From Channallabes apus (Eukaryota > Chordata > Actinopteri > Siluriformes > Clariidae), in assembly GCA_030522415.1 (NCBI GenBank), contig CM060105.1, forward strand, positions 12,070,206-12,134,205: DNA of 64,000 nt, in the 5' to 3' direction. Position numbers and translations under genes: made by a program. Every line of letters starts with the position of its first letter. Position 1 is the stretch's first letter. This document shows, one piece after another, positions 37,714 through 47,183 of the stretch. The notes below the pieces were generated by a model that saw nothing but the letters and a program-made list of their open reading frames with translations, did not search any database and was not told where the DNA came from.

Positions 37714-40555
37714 TCTATCTCTCTCACACACACACTCCTCAGATGTGTGTTCTTTTCTGTCACTTTACTTGACTCCGCCCCTCACCATAGACTTAAGCTT
37801 TAATTAATAGTCATATTTTACTGCTGCTACTCGGCTTTTCCTTGAATTTTAAGTTTTGTTTCTTTAGAAAAGTTACAAACCGGATTCCAAAAAAGTTGGG
37901 ACACTAAACTAATTGTGAATAAAAACTGAATGCAATGATGTGGAGATGGCAAATGTCAATATTTTATTCAGAATAGAACATAAATCATGGAACAAAAGTT
38001 TAAACTGAGAAAATGTATCATTTTAAGGGAAAAATATGGTGAATCAAAATGTCATGGTGTCAACAAATCCCAAAAAAGTTGGGACAAGGCCATTTTCACC
38101 ACTGTGTGGCATCTCCCCTTCTTCTTACATACACTCAACAGACGTCTGGGGACCGAGGAGACCAGTTTCTCAAGTTTAGAAATAGGAATTCTCTCCCATT
38201 CTTGTCTAATACAGGCCTCTAACTGTTCAATCGTCTTGGGCCTTCTTTGTCGCACCTTCCTCTTTATGATGCACCAAATGTTCTCTATAGGGGAAAGATC
38301 TGGACTGCAGACTGGCCATTTCAGTACCCGGATCCTTCTCCTACGCAGCCATGATGTTGTGATTGATGCAGAAGGTGGTCTGGCATTATCTTGTTGAAAA
38401 ATGCAGGGTCTTCCCTGAAAGAGATGACGTCTGGATGGGAGCATATGTTGTTCTAGAACCTGAATATATTTTTCTGCATTGATGGTGCCTTTCCAGACAT
38501 GCAAGCTGCCCATGCCACACGCACTCATGTAACCCCATACCATCAGAGATGCAGGCTTCTGAACTGAGCGTTGATAACAACTTGGGTTGTCCTTGTCCAC
38601 TTTGGTCCGGATGACATGGCGTCCCACATTTCCAACAAGAACTTCGAATCGTGACTCGTCTGACCACAGAACAGTCTTCCATTTTGCCACACTCCATTTT
38701 AAATGATCCCTGGCCCAATGAAAACGCCTGTGCTTGTGGATCTTGCTTAGAAATGGCTTCTTCTTTGCACTGTAGAGTTTCAGCTGGCGACGGCGGATGG
38801 CACGGTGGATTGTGTTCACTGACGATGGTTTCTGGAAGTATTCCTGAGCCCATTCTGTGATTTCCTTTACAGTAGCATTCCTGTTTGTGGTGCAGTGTCG
38901 TTTAAGGGCCCGGAGATCACGGGCATCCAGTATGGTTTTACGCCCTTGACCCTTACGCACAGAGATTGTTCCAGATTCTCTGAATCTTCGGATGATATTA
39001 TGCACAGTTGATGATGATAACTGCAAAGTCTTTGCAATTTTTCGCTGGGTAACACCTTTCTGATATTGCTCCACTATCTTTCTGCGCAACATTGTGGGAA
39101 TTGGTGATCCTCTACCCATCTTGGCTTCTGAGAGACACTGCCACTCTGAGAAGCTTTTTTTATACCCAATCATGTTGCCAATTAACCTAATTACTGTTAA
39201 TTGGTCTTCCAGCTCTTCGTTATGCTCAAATTTACTTTTTCCAGCCTCTTATTGCTACTTGTCCCAACTTTTTTGGGATTTGTTGACACCGTGAAATTTG
39301 GAATCAACATAGGTTTCCTTTAAAATTATACATTTTCTCGGATTAAACTTTTGATCTGTCATCTATGTTCTATTCTGAATAAAATATTGACATTTGCCAT
39401 CTCCACATCATTGCATTCAGTTTTTAGTCACAATTTGTTTAGTGTCCCAACTTTTTTGGAATCTGGTTTGTACTTAATAATTACGTTTATTTAATTAAGT
39501 TTTCATCTTTATTGTCTTCATTGTTAGTTATCAGAGGCACAAAACAACCTCAAGCTAAATTTAAAACCTGAAACCTGAATAAGAGCTATTGAGTAATTGT
39601 TCCAATACAATCAATTAATCATTTCAGTAATCGATATATTAATCAATAATCACAACAATTGTTAGTTGCAGCCCTACTTTAGTGTACTTAGAGTTTTTCT
39701 GTTGCGTTATATCAGTTTTTTTTTTTTTCAGGAAACCTCCAGTCATAGCACACGGGACAAACACCAGGCCAACAGCCTCGTCTCATTCTCTCTGCATGAA
39801 CTTGGAAAAATAAGACTGAAACTGTGTTTAACATGATCACATTACCCAGAATTCACAGCAGATCCACAGTGCAGCCGTCTGAAGGTAGTTACTGTAAACT
39901 GCTATATATACGTACACTCCAGTTTATATCACTGTTGGCTTGACAACGATCAAAAAAAGAAAGATTAAAATCAACACCTGTGTGTTGTGCTTGATGTAAG
40001 TCACACTCGTGTCTAACACCATTCAGAAGCACAGTGTGTTTGTACTGGTGCTGTGATTTTATATTAATTAAAATAAATAAATAAAACTATATAATATACA
40101 TTGTAGTTGTGTCTCTGCAGGGTCTCACTAAAATGCCGATGTGTCCCAGTCAGAGTGAGAGTTTAACACCCTGTGGTAGTGATATTGCAGTCGTTGGATA
40201 TGTTGCCATTACAGAGAAAAATAAATGTAATACAATTTAATATAAAGTGTTTTGTGTCGACACTGCCTGTTCATTATTGTGAAGCCTGTATAGCGATATG
40301 TCTTATGTCATGACATTAGTGTATTGTCTCATGACTACTGTTTACTTTTTAACTGCACTTTTTAAGGACATCTTTTCACAATGAACAGAATCTGGGATTT
40401 TTGTCAGGTGATGTCTGTGTTAGTTATTATTTTCATGAATACTCACTACATATATTATATATGAATGTTCAGTGACTAAAACACTAGGACACAGTAACTT
40501 ACTGCTTTTCTGAGGGCGGGGTCTCATTCTCTGTCTCCAGATCAGGCGTCTCCAT
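19621..40555 (-). CDS. NLRC3-like NACHT-LRR protein, seven exons, 909 aa
   Basis: Exons in transcript order: 40503-40555 (ATG), 37128-37244, 35130-36941, 33436-33630, 32883-33056, 20663-20836, 19621-19825 (stop). Every junction is GT-AG and in frame; the exons sum to 2730 nt. Order of domains: short acidic leader, a segment (about 20-56) typical of fish NLRs, FISNA-like region (about 60-150), NACHT ATPase with Walker A GVAGIGKT at about 174-181 and Walker [10 protein letters not shown] at about 245-253, winged-helix region, then four LRR exons. The family senses or restrains danger signals in the cytosol in innate immunity; the ligand is unknown. No CARD, pyrin or B30.2 part is seen. Introns are packed with transposons, including 12 kb between exons 5 and 6. 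Exon joining is by eye; a neighbouring paralogue could donate or own some LRR exons. Confidence 0.75.
19881..20040. repeat. (GT)n and (CA)n microsatellites
   Basis: (GT)n at about 19883-19909 and (CA)n at about 19981-20040, 70 bases apart in the intron between NLR exons 6 and 7. They are complementary and could pair. Confidence 0.95.
20191..20890. repeat. LRR exon block, copy 1 of a 700-bp duplication
   Basis: This block, covering exon 6 and its flanking introns, matches 32406-33103 with few differences, in the same orientation, 12.2 kb apart. Confidence 0.9.
20663..20836 (-). CDS. NLR exon 6: LRR exon, near copy of exon 5
   Basis: 174 bases, nearly the same as exon 5 with matching flanking introns. 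The last two exon bases are GT instead of AG; the GTAAGA donor is kept, so the frame continues with a Val at the junction. Confidence 0.85.
20891..21600. other. NLR intron, no feature seen
   Basis: AT-rich intron sequence; no gene or clear repeat recognised. Confidence 0.4.
21609..23723. mobile_element. TIR element with long inverted ends and 6-bp target duplication
   Basis: The left end (21609 onward, TATGGAGGCAGATCGGTCTC) is the reverse complement of the right end (to 23723) over roughly 200-240 bases with mismatches and indels. GAGAAC flanks both sides (21603-21608 and 23724-23729). The interior has no intact transposase; it holds a Tc1 remnant at about 22003-22400. I could not place the superfamily; a 6-bp duplication is uncommon. 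Confidence 0.75.
22003..22400 (-). mobile_element. Tc1-like MITE remnant (relative of 49290-49754)
   Basis: This matches most of 49362-49735, including the segment that on the minus strand encodes a Tc1 helix-turn-helix region. The outer terminal repeats are missing or decayed. Confidence 0.8.
23485..23765. repeat. (CA)n and (GT)n microsatellites around a TIR end
   Basis: (CA)n at about 23490-23512 and (GT)n at about 23741-23762 flank the right arm of the previous element. Confidence 0.9.
24262..24585. mobile_element. Solo LTR related to the sushi-type gypsy LTR
   Basis: TGTCGTGAAC...GTGTGTGACA, 324 bp, aligns along its length with the 381-bp LTRs at 50142-50522 and 54915-55295 but is clearly diverged and shorter (shared blocks include AAGTAGGCAGGAT and CTTCCGGGTCCTAGTGCCGG). 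No internal region is present, so it is a recombined solo LTR. The flanking five bases (AATTC, AATAG) match only partly. Confidence 0.8.
25212..25948. mobile_element. TIR element with GTTTACACTG ends
   Basis: Left GCTAGGTTTACACTGCAGG and right CCTGGCAGTGTAAACGTAGC are inverted. The interior has scattered GTTTACACG and ATCCGAT motifs, also in inverted orientation. No intact transposase. I could not confirm a target duplication. Confidence 0.6.
27021..27688. other. NLR intron, possible outer element
   Basis: No gene. From about 27557 (CCCCTTTTCCACTGCTCTGG) the sequence has GGTTCC/GGAACC inverted motifs like a further TIR element in which the next one sits; its right end may be near 30200-30260, but I could not define it. 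Confidence 0.35.
28107..30098. mobile_element. ACCCAGC-type TIR element, copy A (complete)
   Basis: Ends CACCCTAAAAAATGCTGGGTT and AACCCAGCATTTTTTAGAGTG are inverted and flanked by TA. Repeated AACCCAGC/GCTGGGTT motifs fill about 28100-28400 and 29975-30090. The interior has a possible minus-strand terminal exon (28802-28888). Shorter relatives lie at 42681-44292 (B) and 57961-59740 (E). No transposase is seen. Confidence 0.8.
28802..28888 (-). pseudogene. Carried terminal exon fragment, copy A
   Basis: After a pyrimidine-rich acceptor ending CTAAG, the minus strand reads [23 protein letters not shown] and on to TAA. Copy B (42951-43052) has the same exon with five more codons, so copy A carries an in-frame 15-base deletion. 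The text resembles the end of fish SAMD3-like repeat-associated proteins; this is a tentative likeness. Confidence 0.4.
30183..32405. other. NLR intron with microsatellites
   Basis: No gene is supported. (CA)n runs occur at about 31560-31580 and 32103-32129. The minus ORF at 30412-30630 is composed of repeats of CGCGCTCGCTC-like sequence and looks non-coding. Confidence 0.45.
32406..33103. repeat. LRR exon block, copy 2 of a 700-bp duplication
   Basis: Partner of 20191-20890, covering exon 5 and about 470 bases of the intron that follows it. The match stops soon after CACTTCATCAACACATTTA. Confidence 0.9.
32883..33056 (-). CDS. NLR exon 5: LRR exon
   Basis: A standard 174-base LRR exon in phase 2 ([36 protein letters not shown]), acceptor CTGCAG, donor GTAAGA. 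It lies in the 700-base block duplicated at 20191-20890. Confidence 0.9.
33104..33435. other. NLR intron 4
   Basis: AT-rich intron with an ATT-type simple repeat at about 33298-33335. Confidence 0.6.
33436..33630 (-). CDS. NLR exon 4: first LRR exon
   Basis: 65 codons, acceptor CTTCAG, donor GTAAGA. It encodes [18 protein letters not shown] and [17 protein letters not shown], the usual fish NLR LRR unit. It differs from exons 5-7 in its N-terminal half. Confidence 0.85.
33631..35129. other. NLR intron 3
   Basis: No gene or clear transposon. TATATA-type repeat at about 34050-34063. Confidence 0.5.
35130..36941 (-). CDS. NLR exon 3: FISNA and NACHT domains
   Basis: A single 604-codon exon with acceptor CACAG and donor GTAAGT, no stop. 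It carries the FISNA-like segment, Walker A GVAGIGKT, Walker [10 protein letters not shown], a sensor-1-like WITSRPAA, and the winged-helix and helical region ([17 protein letters not shown]). A 45-bp internal duplication just before Walker A adds 15 residues (see findings). Single-exon NACHT coding is usual for fish NLR-C genes. Confidence 0.95.
37128..37244 (-). CDS. NLR exon 2 (N-terminal linker)
   Basis: The TTCAG acceptor is followed by a frame containing [19 protein letters not shown], which I recognise as the linker of many fish NLRC3-like proteins. The donor is GTAACA. An alternative AG 11 bases downstream would bring in a stop with exon 1. Confidence 0.75.
37245..37875. other. NLR intron 1, proximal part, with (CT)n microsatellite
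   Basis: No gene. (CT)n with interruptions at about 37681-37724, then a short CA run. Confidence 0.6.
37876..39470 (-). mobile_element. Full-length Tc1 element with IR/DR ends in NLR intron 1
   Basis: 1595 bp flanked by TA (37874-37875 and 39471-39472). Inverted repeats are about 210 bases each, and each holds two direct copies of the motif CCAAAAAAGTTGGGAC: at 37887-37902 and 38070-38085 on the left, and mirrored at 39261-39277 and 39444-39459 on the right. This IR/DR plan is known from fish Tc1 elements, where the repeats bind transposase. Both ends look complete and the gene inside is open. Confidence 0.9.
38052..39173 (-). CDS. Tc1 transposase (DD34E), open reading frame intact
   Basis: Open for 373 codons; the likely start is the Met at 39117-39119 ([14 protein letters not shown]), giving about 355 aa. 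Two helix-turn-helix regions at the N-terminus ([11 protein letters not shown], then VKEITEW with IHRAIRR), a basic GQGRKTI linker between them, then the catalytic core: D in [10 protein letters not shown] in [10 protein letters not shown] in [11 protein letters not shown], with 34 residues between the last two. It cuts and pastes the element at TA. The C-terminus ([10 protein letters not shown]) runs into the inner direct repeat, so the stop may have shifted. The second-D block reads DNARPP where most relatives have a DN.PCH-type block; this could reduce activity. Confidence 0.9.
   Translation of the reverse strand: MIGYKKSFSEWQCLSEAKMGRGSPIPTMLRRKIVEQYQKGVTQRKIAKTLQLSSSTVHNIIRRFRESGTISVRKGQGRKTILDARDLRALKRHCTTNRNATVKEITEWAQEYFQKPSSVNTIHRAIRRRQLKLYSAKKKPFLSKIHKHRRFHWARDHLKWSVAKWKTVLWSDESRFEVLVGNVGRHVIRTKVDKDNPSCYQRSVQKPASLMVWGYMSACGMGSLHVWKGTINAEKYIQVLEQHMLPSRRHLFQGRPCIFQQDNARPPSASITTSWLRRRRIRVLKWPVCSPDLSPIENIWCIIKRKVRQRRPKTIEQLEACIRQEWERIPISKLEKLVSSVPRRLLSVCKKKGRCHTVVKMALSQLFWDLLTP
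39473..40502. other. NLR intron 1, distal part
   Basis: No gene. 39600-39678 looks like one end of a hAT-type MITE (AATCGATATATTAATC to GTTGCAGCCCTA); the other end was not found. Confidence 0.45.
40503..40555 (-). CDS. NLR exon 1 (start)
   Basis: ATG at 40553-40555 opens [17 protein letters not shown] and runs to a GTAAGT donor. The acidic leader and phase match exon 2 through the acceptor at 37245. Upstream, 40556-40680 would be the 5' UTR and promoter. Confidence 0.65.
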
Positions 40556-40764
40556 GTTTGAATATTAGTGTATGTACAGAGAGCTCATGGACACACTGCT
40601 GAATCCTGAAGATGCTGATCTCTACTGCTGGAATAAATTACACTCCTAAACACACAACAACAATCATGCAGTTAATAAACTTAATTCACGGAAATTGTAT
40701 TTAGTCAGATATAATCACAGCAGAGGGTTTATGAGCTTTATGCAGTGTGTCATGTCATGCAGGA

Positions 40765-40799
<35 letters not shown>

Positions 40800-41799
40800 A
40801 CAGCTGTGTGTGTGTTCCTCTCCCTTACACACTCCAAATTTAATAAGCTGGCTCAGACTAATGACGTCACCGACAGATATGTTGGATGTAGTTCAGCATG
40901 GTTTCCGCTAGGGGGCATTAAACTCGGAAGTGGCTAATTTACGTCGAATTTTGGATTTTTTTTCTAGTTTTAGAAGAGTTAGAAGAATTTATTCATGAAC
41001 ACAATCACGATCGGTTATTTCACAAGATAATCACAAAAAAGCTAAACTAAACGATATACAGGAAAGTAAATAACACAGCGCGCTGGACTTCCCCCAAAAT
41101 CAGATCTGAAACTTTATTATTCTTTTGTTCCAGATTATTAAATCTAAATTCACACAAACACTCTGAATGTGTAATTAATGATAAACAGAGGAGATAAACT
41201 CGAGTATATAACACACACAGGAGATAAACACTTCAGTTCTGCTGACATGCCGCAGTTTTACTGCTGTTTTTACACAATAACATATAACACCAGTTTTATA
41301 TTAAATATAAACTCATTATTCAGATATAAAGTCGTTTCTGATAAAGAAATCACTGACTTTTACTCAGCAGTCCTTGTTGTGTGACATTAATATCACCGTT
41401 TCTGCCTGGAGTTAAAGTTCATTTGTTCATTTTTTTCCAGCTGAAACTAAATGGAGTCTGTGAGAGAATCACTTTCACTTTCTCCGAGTCATGTGTCTCG
41501 ACTCTTTGATTCGGCTCATTCGGATGAACTCTGAATCGAAAAGGCAAAGAATGAAAATTAAATGTGTTACTTCTGGAGGAAAATTCTTGATGTTTTGATG
41601 CCTTTAGGCGCATTACTGACCCCCGCTGGACTGGATTGATATTACACGGACAAGGATAAAGCATATGAGCATTGCTGCCACCTGCTGGACAAAATCGGCC
41701 ACGCTGAAGAGTCAAGTTTTGTGATTTTTTTTTTCCTTCTCAAAACCATGAAATAACATCTATAGAATTGGGTAACAACAGCAGCAACAACAGTCAATC
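40556..41799. other. Upstream region of the NLR gene
   Basis: Would hold the NLR promoter and 5' UTR. (GA)n at about 40767-40797. No confident core promoter; no ORF with family likeness. Confidence 0.4.
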
Positions 41800-41906
41800 G
41801 TTATTTTAAGACATGAAGGTCAGTTCTTCTGGAATAATACTTGTTTGACAATACTGTTTATGCAAGACCTGTTACAGAACAGCTGGCATTCATGTCTTAA
41901 AATAAC
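41800..41906. mobile_element. Tc1 MITE remnant with 18-bp inverted repeat
   Basis: 41800-41817 and 41889-41906 are perfect inverted repeats (GTTATTTTAAGACATGAA). Parts match the region around 49620-49700 of the Tc1-like MITE. It seems to continue at 44758 (CTGGCTGTTGTTGCTGG), split by the next element. Confidence 0.65.
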
Positions 41907-42680
41907 TACCCAGATAGCAGAACAACATTGAATCATCGTTGAATCAACATTAAAGCATCAACCAACTTGTTATTGAATCAATGTTGAAATTTCAATGTTA
42001 AACGTTGATTTTTCATCAGGTTTGCACCTTGAAATAATGTTATTTCAATGATGAAAAATAGATCAAGATGGGCATAAAATCAATGTTTGTTCAACGTAAA
42101 TTCAATCACTTATTTTACATTGAATCAACATTGAATCAACATTGAAACAATTATAGTTTAGTCTTGCTTTATGAACAGCAAGATTCTATGACAGTAAATC
42201 ATGTCCGTTTTGATTTATTTCTTTAAATCAGAGACCATGTAGGGCTGAAAAGCTTTTTTTTTTTTTTTTAAACAAAAAGTCAGTAACTCAACATCCTTCA
42301 GTTTACATGTAAACATATTTATTTATTTATGCTCCATACCCATTTAAACAGGAAGTAACATCACAATTACAATAAAACAACTATATAATAAAACACACTA
42401 CAACTTACATACAAATTATTATAAACTGGATGACAATATGACTTTTTAGAAGAGAACTATTAGAAGAGATTGTTAATTCTGAATTCATAAAACAGAATCT
42501 AACTGCCAAGAGAAGAGACTGGAAAACCATAATATAAAAATGGCAGCCTGCCTCAGCAAAATTCAGTCAAATGCAAATAGAAACAACCAAGTCAGAAACA
42601 CAACAGATGACTGAAACATTATTCGTAAGTTGAAATGTATTTACGCAGCAAAACAGATAATAAGACATAAGATAATAAAC

Positions 42681-44292
42681 TAAAAACATACATGTATGCA
42701 ATAAACATCATCCTATTAAATGTTCTTAGAAAAAACATTTATTTTTCAAAAGCACAAGAACAGATAATCAACAGTGACATCATTACTATACTATTACTGA
42801 CAAGGGCAGAATGGAGTAATTGAACAAATAGGCTGAAGCAACTTCTACAGAGCAGGATCAAAACTATCCAGCCCTGGTCTCATTTTAACATACAAACACT
42901 GTCTATGACTTTTCAGGTAGGTCTCGTTATTTCATAGCAACATTACAACATTACTGAGAGCAGCGCTGGTCATTATCTCCCAACGTCAGGATGTAGGGGT
43001 ACGGCCTTGACACTTCAGCCTGCTGGAGGTATTCCACCATGTTGGTGCCAACCTTAGAAAGAAAGAAATGAAAAAGTTAAAATTTTGTTGAATAGCAAAG
43101 ATTAAACTGAATAAGACTATCAATTTCGTGTGAAATACGATTGATACTAAAAAATTACAAAGCTGCCCATTAAGATAGGGTATACTGTAGGTAACCAGAA
43201 ACAAAAACATGGAGACAGCTACTACCAAAAATAAAACAGCAGAATAAGCATGGCTTTTAGGATACAGCTCTTTATGTCAGACTAGTTGATATTGTAGTCT
43301 GCATTGATTTTAAGCTAATTACCGAAAAAATGTCATAGCTGGTGTCATACTGGTACATTACAATCACCAAAATATTAATACTTCATCTAGTAGTTACCTG
43401 TACCGCTGTGGTACTTTTTCCTGTAGTTGGCGCGCTGACTGATAGTTAATTTAACTTTGGTTAAACAGAGCTACCTGGTTAGCTTACATGCTATTACTGG
43501 TGATACATTTGCATACTTGCCAAAGGGGGAAAGGTGTAAAATATTCCTATAACTCGGGAGAAACGCAGGAGAAATTTGACCGCAGAGTAAATTACTAGCT
43601 AGTGAAAAACGGGAGGGTTAGCAGGTCTGTATATTTGTGAGAGGGTCAGTGTTTTGTAACACACCAGCATTTTATTGTCTCAAGCAGTGAGTTTAATAAA
43701 GTTCTAAAGTGGTTGCTAATGCTAGCAAACTAACTAAATGCCTGGTCATGCTAACACTACAGTTAACAGTTTAGCGTTCATTCATCACTTCACCATCTTC
43801 GTAACCCTGCAAACAGTCTACAGAGAAAGCTAAAAAGCTCAGACATCTTAGCCGTTTCTTTCACACACAGGTGGGGTGGCTAGCAGCTATTCTCAGCTAA
43901 ATTATCATCCAGTACCTCAGACCAGCCGGAAAGTTTGTGTGTAACCTTAACACGGTAACAGTAATAAATGTTACATATAGTAATAATTTTTCAGTCATAT
44001 GTGAATTAGGTGAGTGAACATGTGTATACAGACCTTGTATTTAACGCCATTTTCCCTTAAATGTCCGAGGAGGATGACCCGTCATCAGCGGTGTGGGAGC
44101 TCAAGAGTCGCGAAGCTGAGTGACAGCCGCTGAATCCACCGGTGAACTTTGGGGGAGGGGCCAAGCAAACTTCAACCCAGCAGCTGGGTTACACAAAAAC
44201 TACCCAACTCTCTGTAAATAACCCAGAAAAATGACCCAACAGCGGCAACCCAGCGTTTGGGTAGAAAAAACAACCCAGCATTTTTTAGAGTG
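42681..44292. mobile_element. ACCCAGC-type TIR element, copy B (left end missing)
   Basis: Very similar to 28511-30098 of copy A. The right end CAGCATTTTTTAGAGTG with flanking TA is present, but the left 400 bases with the other terminal repeat are absent. Confidence 0.85.
42951..43052 (-). pseudogene. Carried terminal exon fragment, copy B
   Basis: Acceptor CTAAG, then 33 codons ([20 protein letters not shown] and on to GDND) and TAA. It is longer than copy A by five codons. Being kept open in both copies suggests either recent spread or real use as a last exon. Confidence 0.4.
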
Positions 44293-44340
44293 TAGGCAGC
44301 AAGGTAAATACACAAAACTTACCGTCAAATTATTTTTTTT

Positions 44341-44345
44341 CCTCA

Positions 44346-44421
<76 letters not shown>

Positions 44422-44425
44422 TTTT
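44341..44425. repeat. (TA)n microsatellite
   Basis: About 80 bases of nearly pure TA, followed by a TTTA-rich run to about 44460. Confidence 0.98.
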
Positions 44426-44924
44426 TAATTATTTTATTTATTTATTTATTTTATTTTTTAAGCACCATGGCAAATCTCTCGTAGTCAATTTTTTAACCTG
44501 TTTTAAACACATACACACATGCATACACATTTTTATAGAAATGCACTTAGTTAATTTAATTTGCCTTACATTGTTGAATGAGGATGGGTTCCAAAACCAA
44601 AAATCAACATTGATTCAATGTTTGTCTTTTCAACACAGAAAAGCATTGAATTATCAACATTGATTCAACATTATTTAGCATTGAAAAATCAACCTCAACC
44701 AAAATGATGATTCTGATGAAATTTCAACATTGAATCAATGTCACCTTGCTATCTGGGTACTGGCTGTTGTTGCTGGAAATTAGTCATTAAAAATCCTGTC
44801 GTCATGTCGCTCTGTCCCCAGATGGTTTTTGATTGGGTGACACTGTGCATGTTTACACCACATGCTGTACTAATGTCACCGGAAAGAGGTAACACACATG
44901 TAGGAGGGGCGTTCAGATCAAACC

Positions 44925-45125
44925 AGGACTTTTTGGTGAATTTTTGGTGAAATTTCTGGTGAATGAAGGTGTAAAAGTAATTTACAGAAGACTTCTGGCA
45001 AAGTACGGTGATGAGATTCAAAATATTTGATTGGTGTAAACGTTTTAAAGAAGGCCATGAATGCCGATCCTGAGCGAGGTGGCTCAGAGCCCACTGCAGT
45101 CATTCCGTGTACATTCAGTGAGTGA
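44925..45125 (+). pseudogene. Degenerate mariner-type transposase N-terminus
   Basis: Translated across a frameshift, the plus strand gives NEGVKVIYRRLLAKYGDE and then FDWCKRFKEGHE, which resembles the HTH_48 region of mariner/SETMAR-type transposases. No catalytic domain follows. Confidence 0.45.
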
Positions 45126-45550
45126 AACACCTGAAACTTGTCACCATTTCAGATGTGAATCAGACAGGCAGTCCAATCATGGCTCTGGCATCCTGAGAAA
45201 ACTTTCTAGCTTGGTGGGATCAAAGCACTAGTGAGGTGAAACTAGAAGAGACACTTCACTTCCACCTGATAAAAATCAATTACTAAAAGAGTTTGCAATA
45301 AATTTCATAATTGATTTGTTGTGTTGCGCAATGCGGAGACATTTGATTATTTAAAAAAAACTTTAGTGAAGGCACTCGGTCTCGCTCACTGATGCTAGCA
45401 GAGTTCGGCACCTCATAGACAGGGTGGAGCAAAATAAATAAATAAAATTGAGCGGAAGGTAGAGGAAAGATACACGGCGGAGGCAGAAAAATCCGTAATC
45501 AGGTAATCGTCTCCCCAGCTGGGTCTTAGTGCTCGTCTCTTACTGGTATA
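45126..45550. other. Non-coding flank of repeat copy 2
   Basis: No gene seen. Part may belong to the same transposon as 45551-47183, but copy 1 begins at the window edge so this cannot be tested here. Confidence 0.4.
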
Positions 45551-47183
45551 ATCAACATCTGTGCACACGTGTACTGTTTACTATAACACTGTGACCACGT
45601 GTGTGTGTCGTAAAACATATTTTAGTGTCGTAAAACAACATTTATTTCAGACCGATCGGCGGCTGACTTGAAGTAGCGCATGCCGGTTCGAAATTTTGTC
45701 CGACTTGAACCGGCGCCGACGCCACGTGACGTTCACGTGTGGAATCAAAGTAACGCGAGAGCGTTTCGAGAACAGCCGGCTTGCTCAGCCAGCGCAGCAT
45801 TTCAGGAGCGACTGCACCAGGCTGTGATGACGTCACAGCTTCTCATGATTGGCCACATTCACCACATGACGATGATCACCAGTGTTTCCTGCTTCAATCC
45901 ATATAATTGCATAACAAATCAATTTGCATGCCATTTCGTAAAGAGTTTACCATCTTTTGATTGCAGTACATATTTTCCCCTTAAATTCTTTGTATTGGAT
46001 TTGTGCATGAGTTTATTATTGTACTTTTTTCATACAGACCACTTATAATATTCAGCTGCATATTTAAGTAATATTTTTATGGAATAACTAAAATGTCACA
46101 GACATTTAATGTAATGTGGTCAACATTGATTGATGCTGAAATCTGTAGTTGCTGCTCCACTTGCATGTGCTGCATTGTGCTAGTGTGTATTGTCAATTGA
46201 AAAATACAACATTCAGATCACTTTTATACACTGGTATAAATTATAATAAAGACAAATACATTGTGCTTGTGCATCTATGGTTTTTCTCGGTGGTTTGTCT
46301 AACTGAAGGTAAGAGTTAAATGTAACATAATATACCCAGTGGGCACAAACTCGTGGAATCCACGTAAAAAATACGTCTTTTCACCACGTGGAATTCGACT
46401 TGCCTTTTACGCCTAAATTACCCGTCTTCTCCACGTGGTGAAAACACGTATTCTTTATGTGGATTCCATGAGTTTGGATGTTGGCCCATGGAAAATACGT
46501 GTTGTGTTCAACGTAAATTCCGCAAAGTTCAAAATGCCCACAACATCCTGTGTACAGCAGTCACAAATCAAATAAATGTTGTAATAACTGTAATAATTTA
46601 TTCATATTTAAAAACAAACAATACAAAATACACATAAAAACTGGGTGTAGTGCATAATACTGACATAACAAAAGTGTGAATACTAAAAGACTAATTAAAC
46701 AAACAAAACATCTAAGATGTCTCAAACAACAAAAGAAACAAAATGACAATAACATTTACACTTATTAACACTTAATTACACTGTATCCAGCCTTTCTTTC
46801 CTCTTAGGTGCATTTCGTAACCGATTGGCAATGGAGCTGAGGGCAAAGGCTTCTGTAACATCATGCGCCTTTACTACACTGTCTGTCAAAGGACAAAAAT
46901 GTTTAGTAGAATTCAGATGCATAGGCTTCAATTCATCAATACAATCATTGTGTTAATATATATAAAAAAAAAAAAAGACACGAGCACATAAGGCACTGTT
47001 CAATTACTTACCAGTTATTAATTTGCACAGCGCTGTCTTTTCAAATGATGTTTTATCCCCTCGTGATCCCTTCATGTTTAGTTGACACATAAGTGAATTG
47101 GTAAGGAATCTGGAAGAAAACAAACTTATCTATTTATCTTCAAAGAACTTTTCACATGATCAACAAAATGCAAATAAGATCTA
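45551..47183. repeat. Copy 2 of the duplicated transposon segment (partner 1-1634)
   Basis: Same orientation and nearly the same sequence as 1-1634. Unlike copy 1, it runs on into the upstream part of the DUF4806 gene. Confidence 0.85.
46352..46470. repeat. Long imperfect hairpin, copy 2, spacer inverted
   Basis: Arms match those of 801-920. The spacer 46391-46430 is the reverse complement of 841-880, and the arm variants next to it are swapped as well. Confidence 0.9.

Larger units (their letters stand above)
41909..44757. mobile_element. TIR element with CCCAGATAGCA ends (element C)
   Basis: Ends CCCAGATAGCAGAACAAC and ACCTTGCTATCTGGG are inverted and flanked by TA. Subterminal sequence consists of ATTGAATCAATGTT-type repeats in both orientations (41930-42140 and 44600-44745). 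No transposase. An ACCCAGC-type element (42681-44292) lies inside. Confidence 0.75.
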
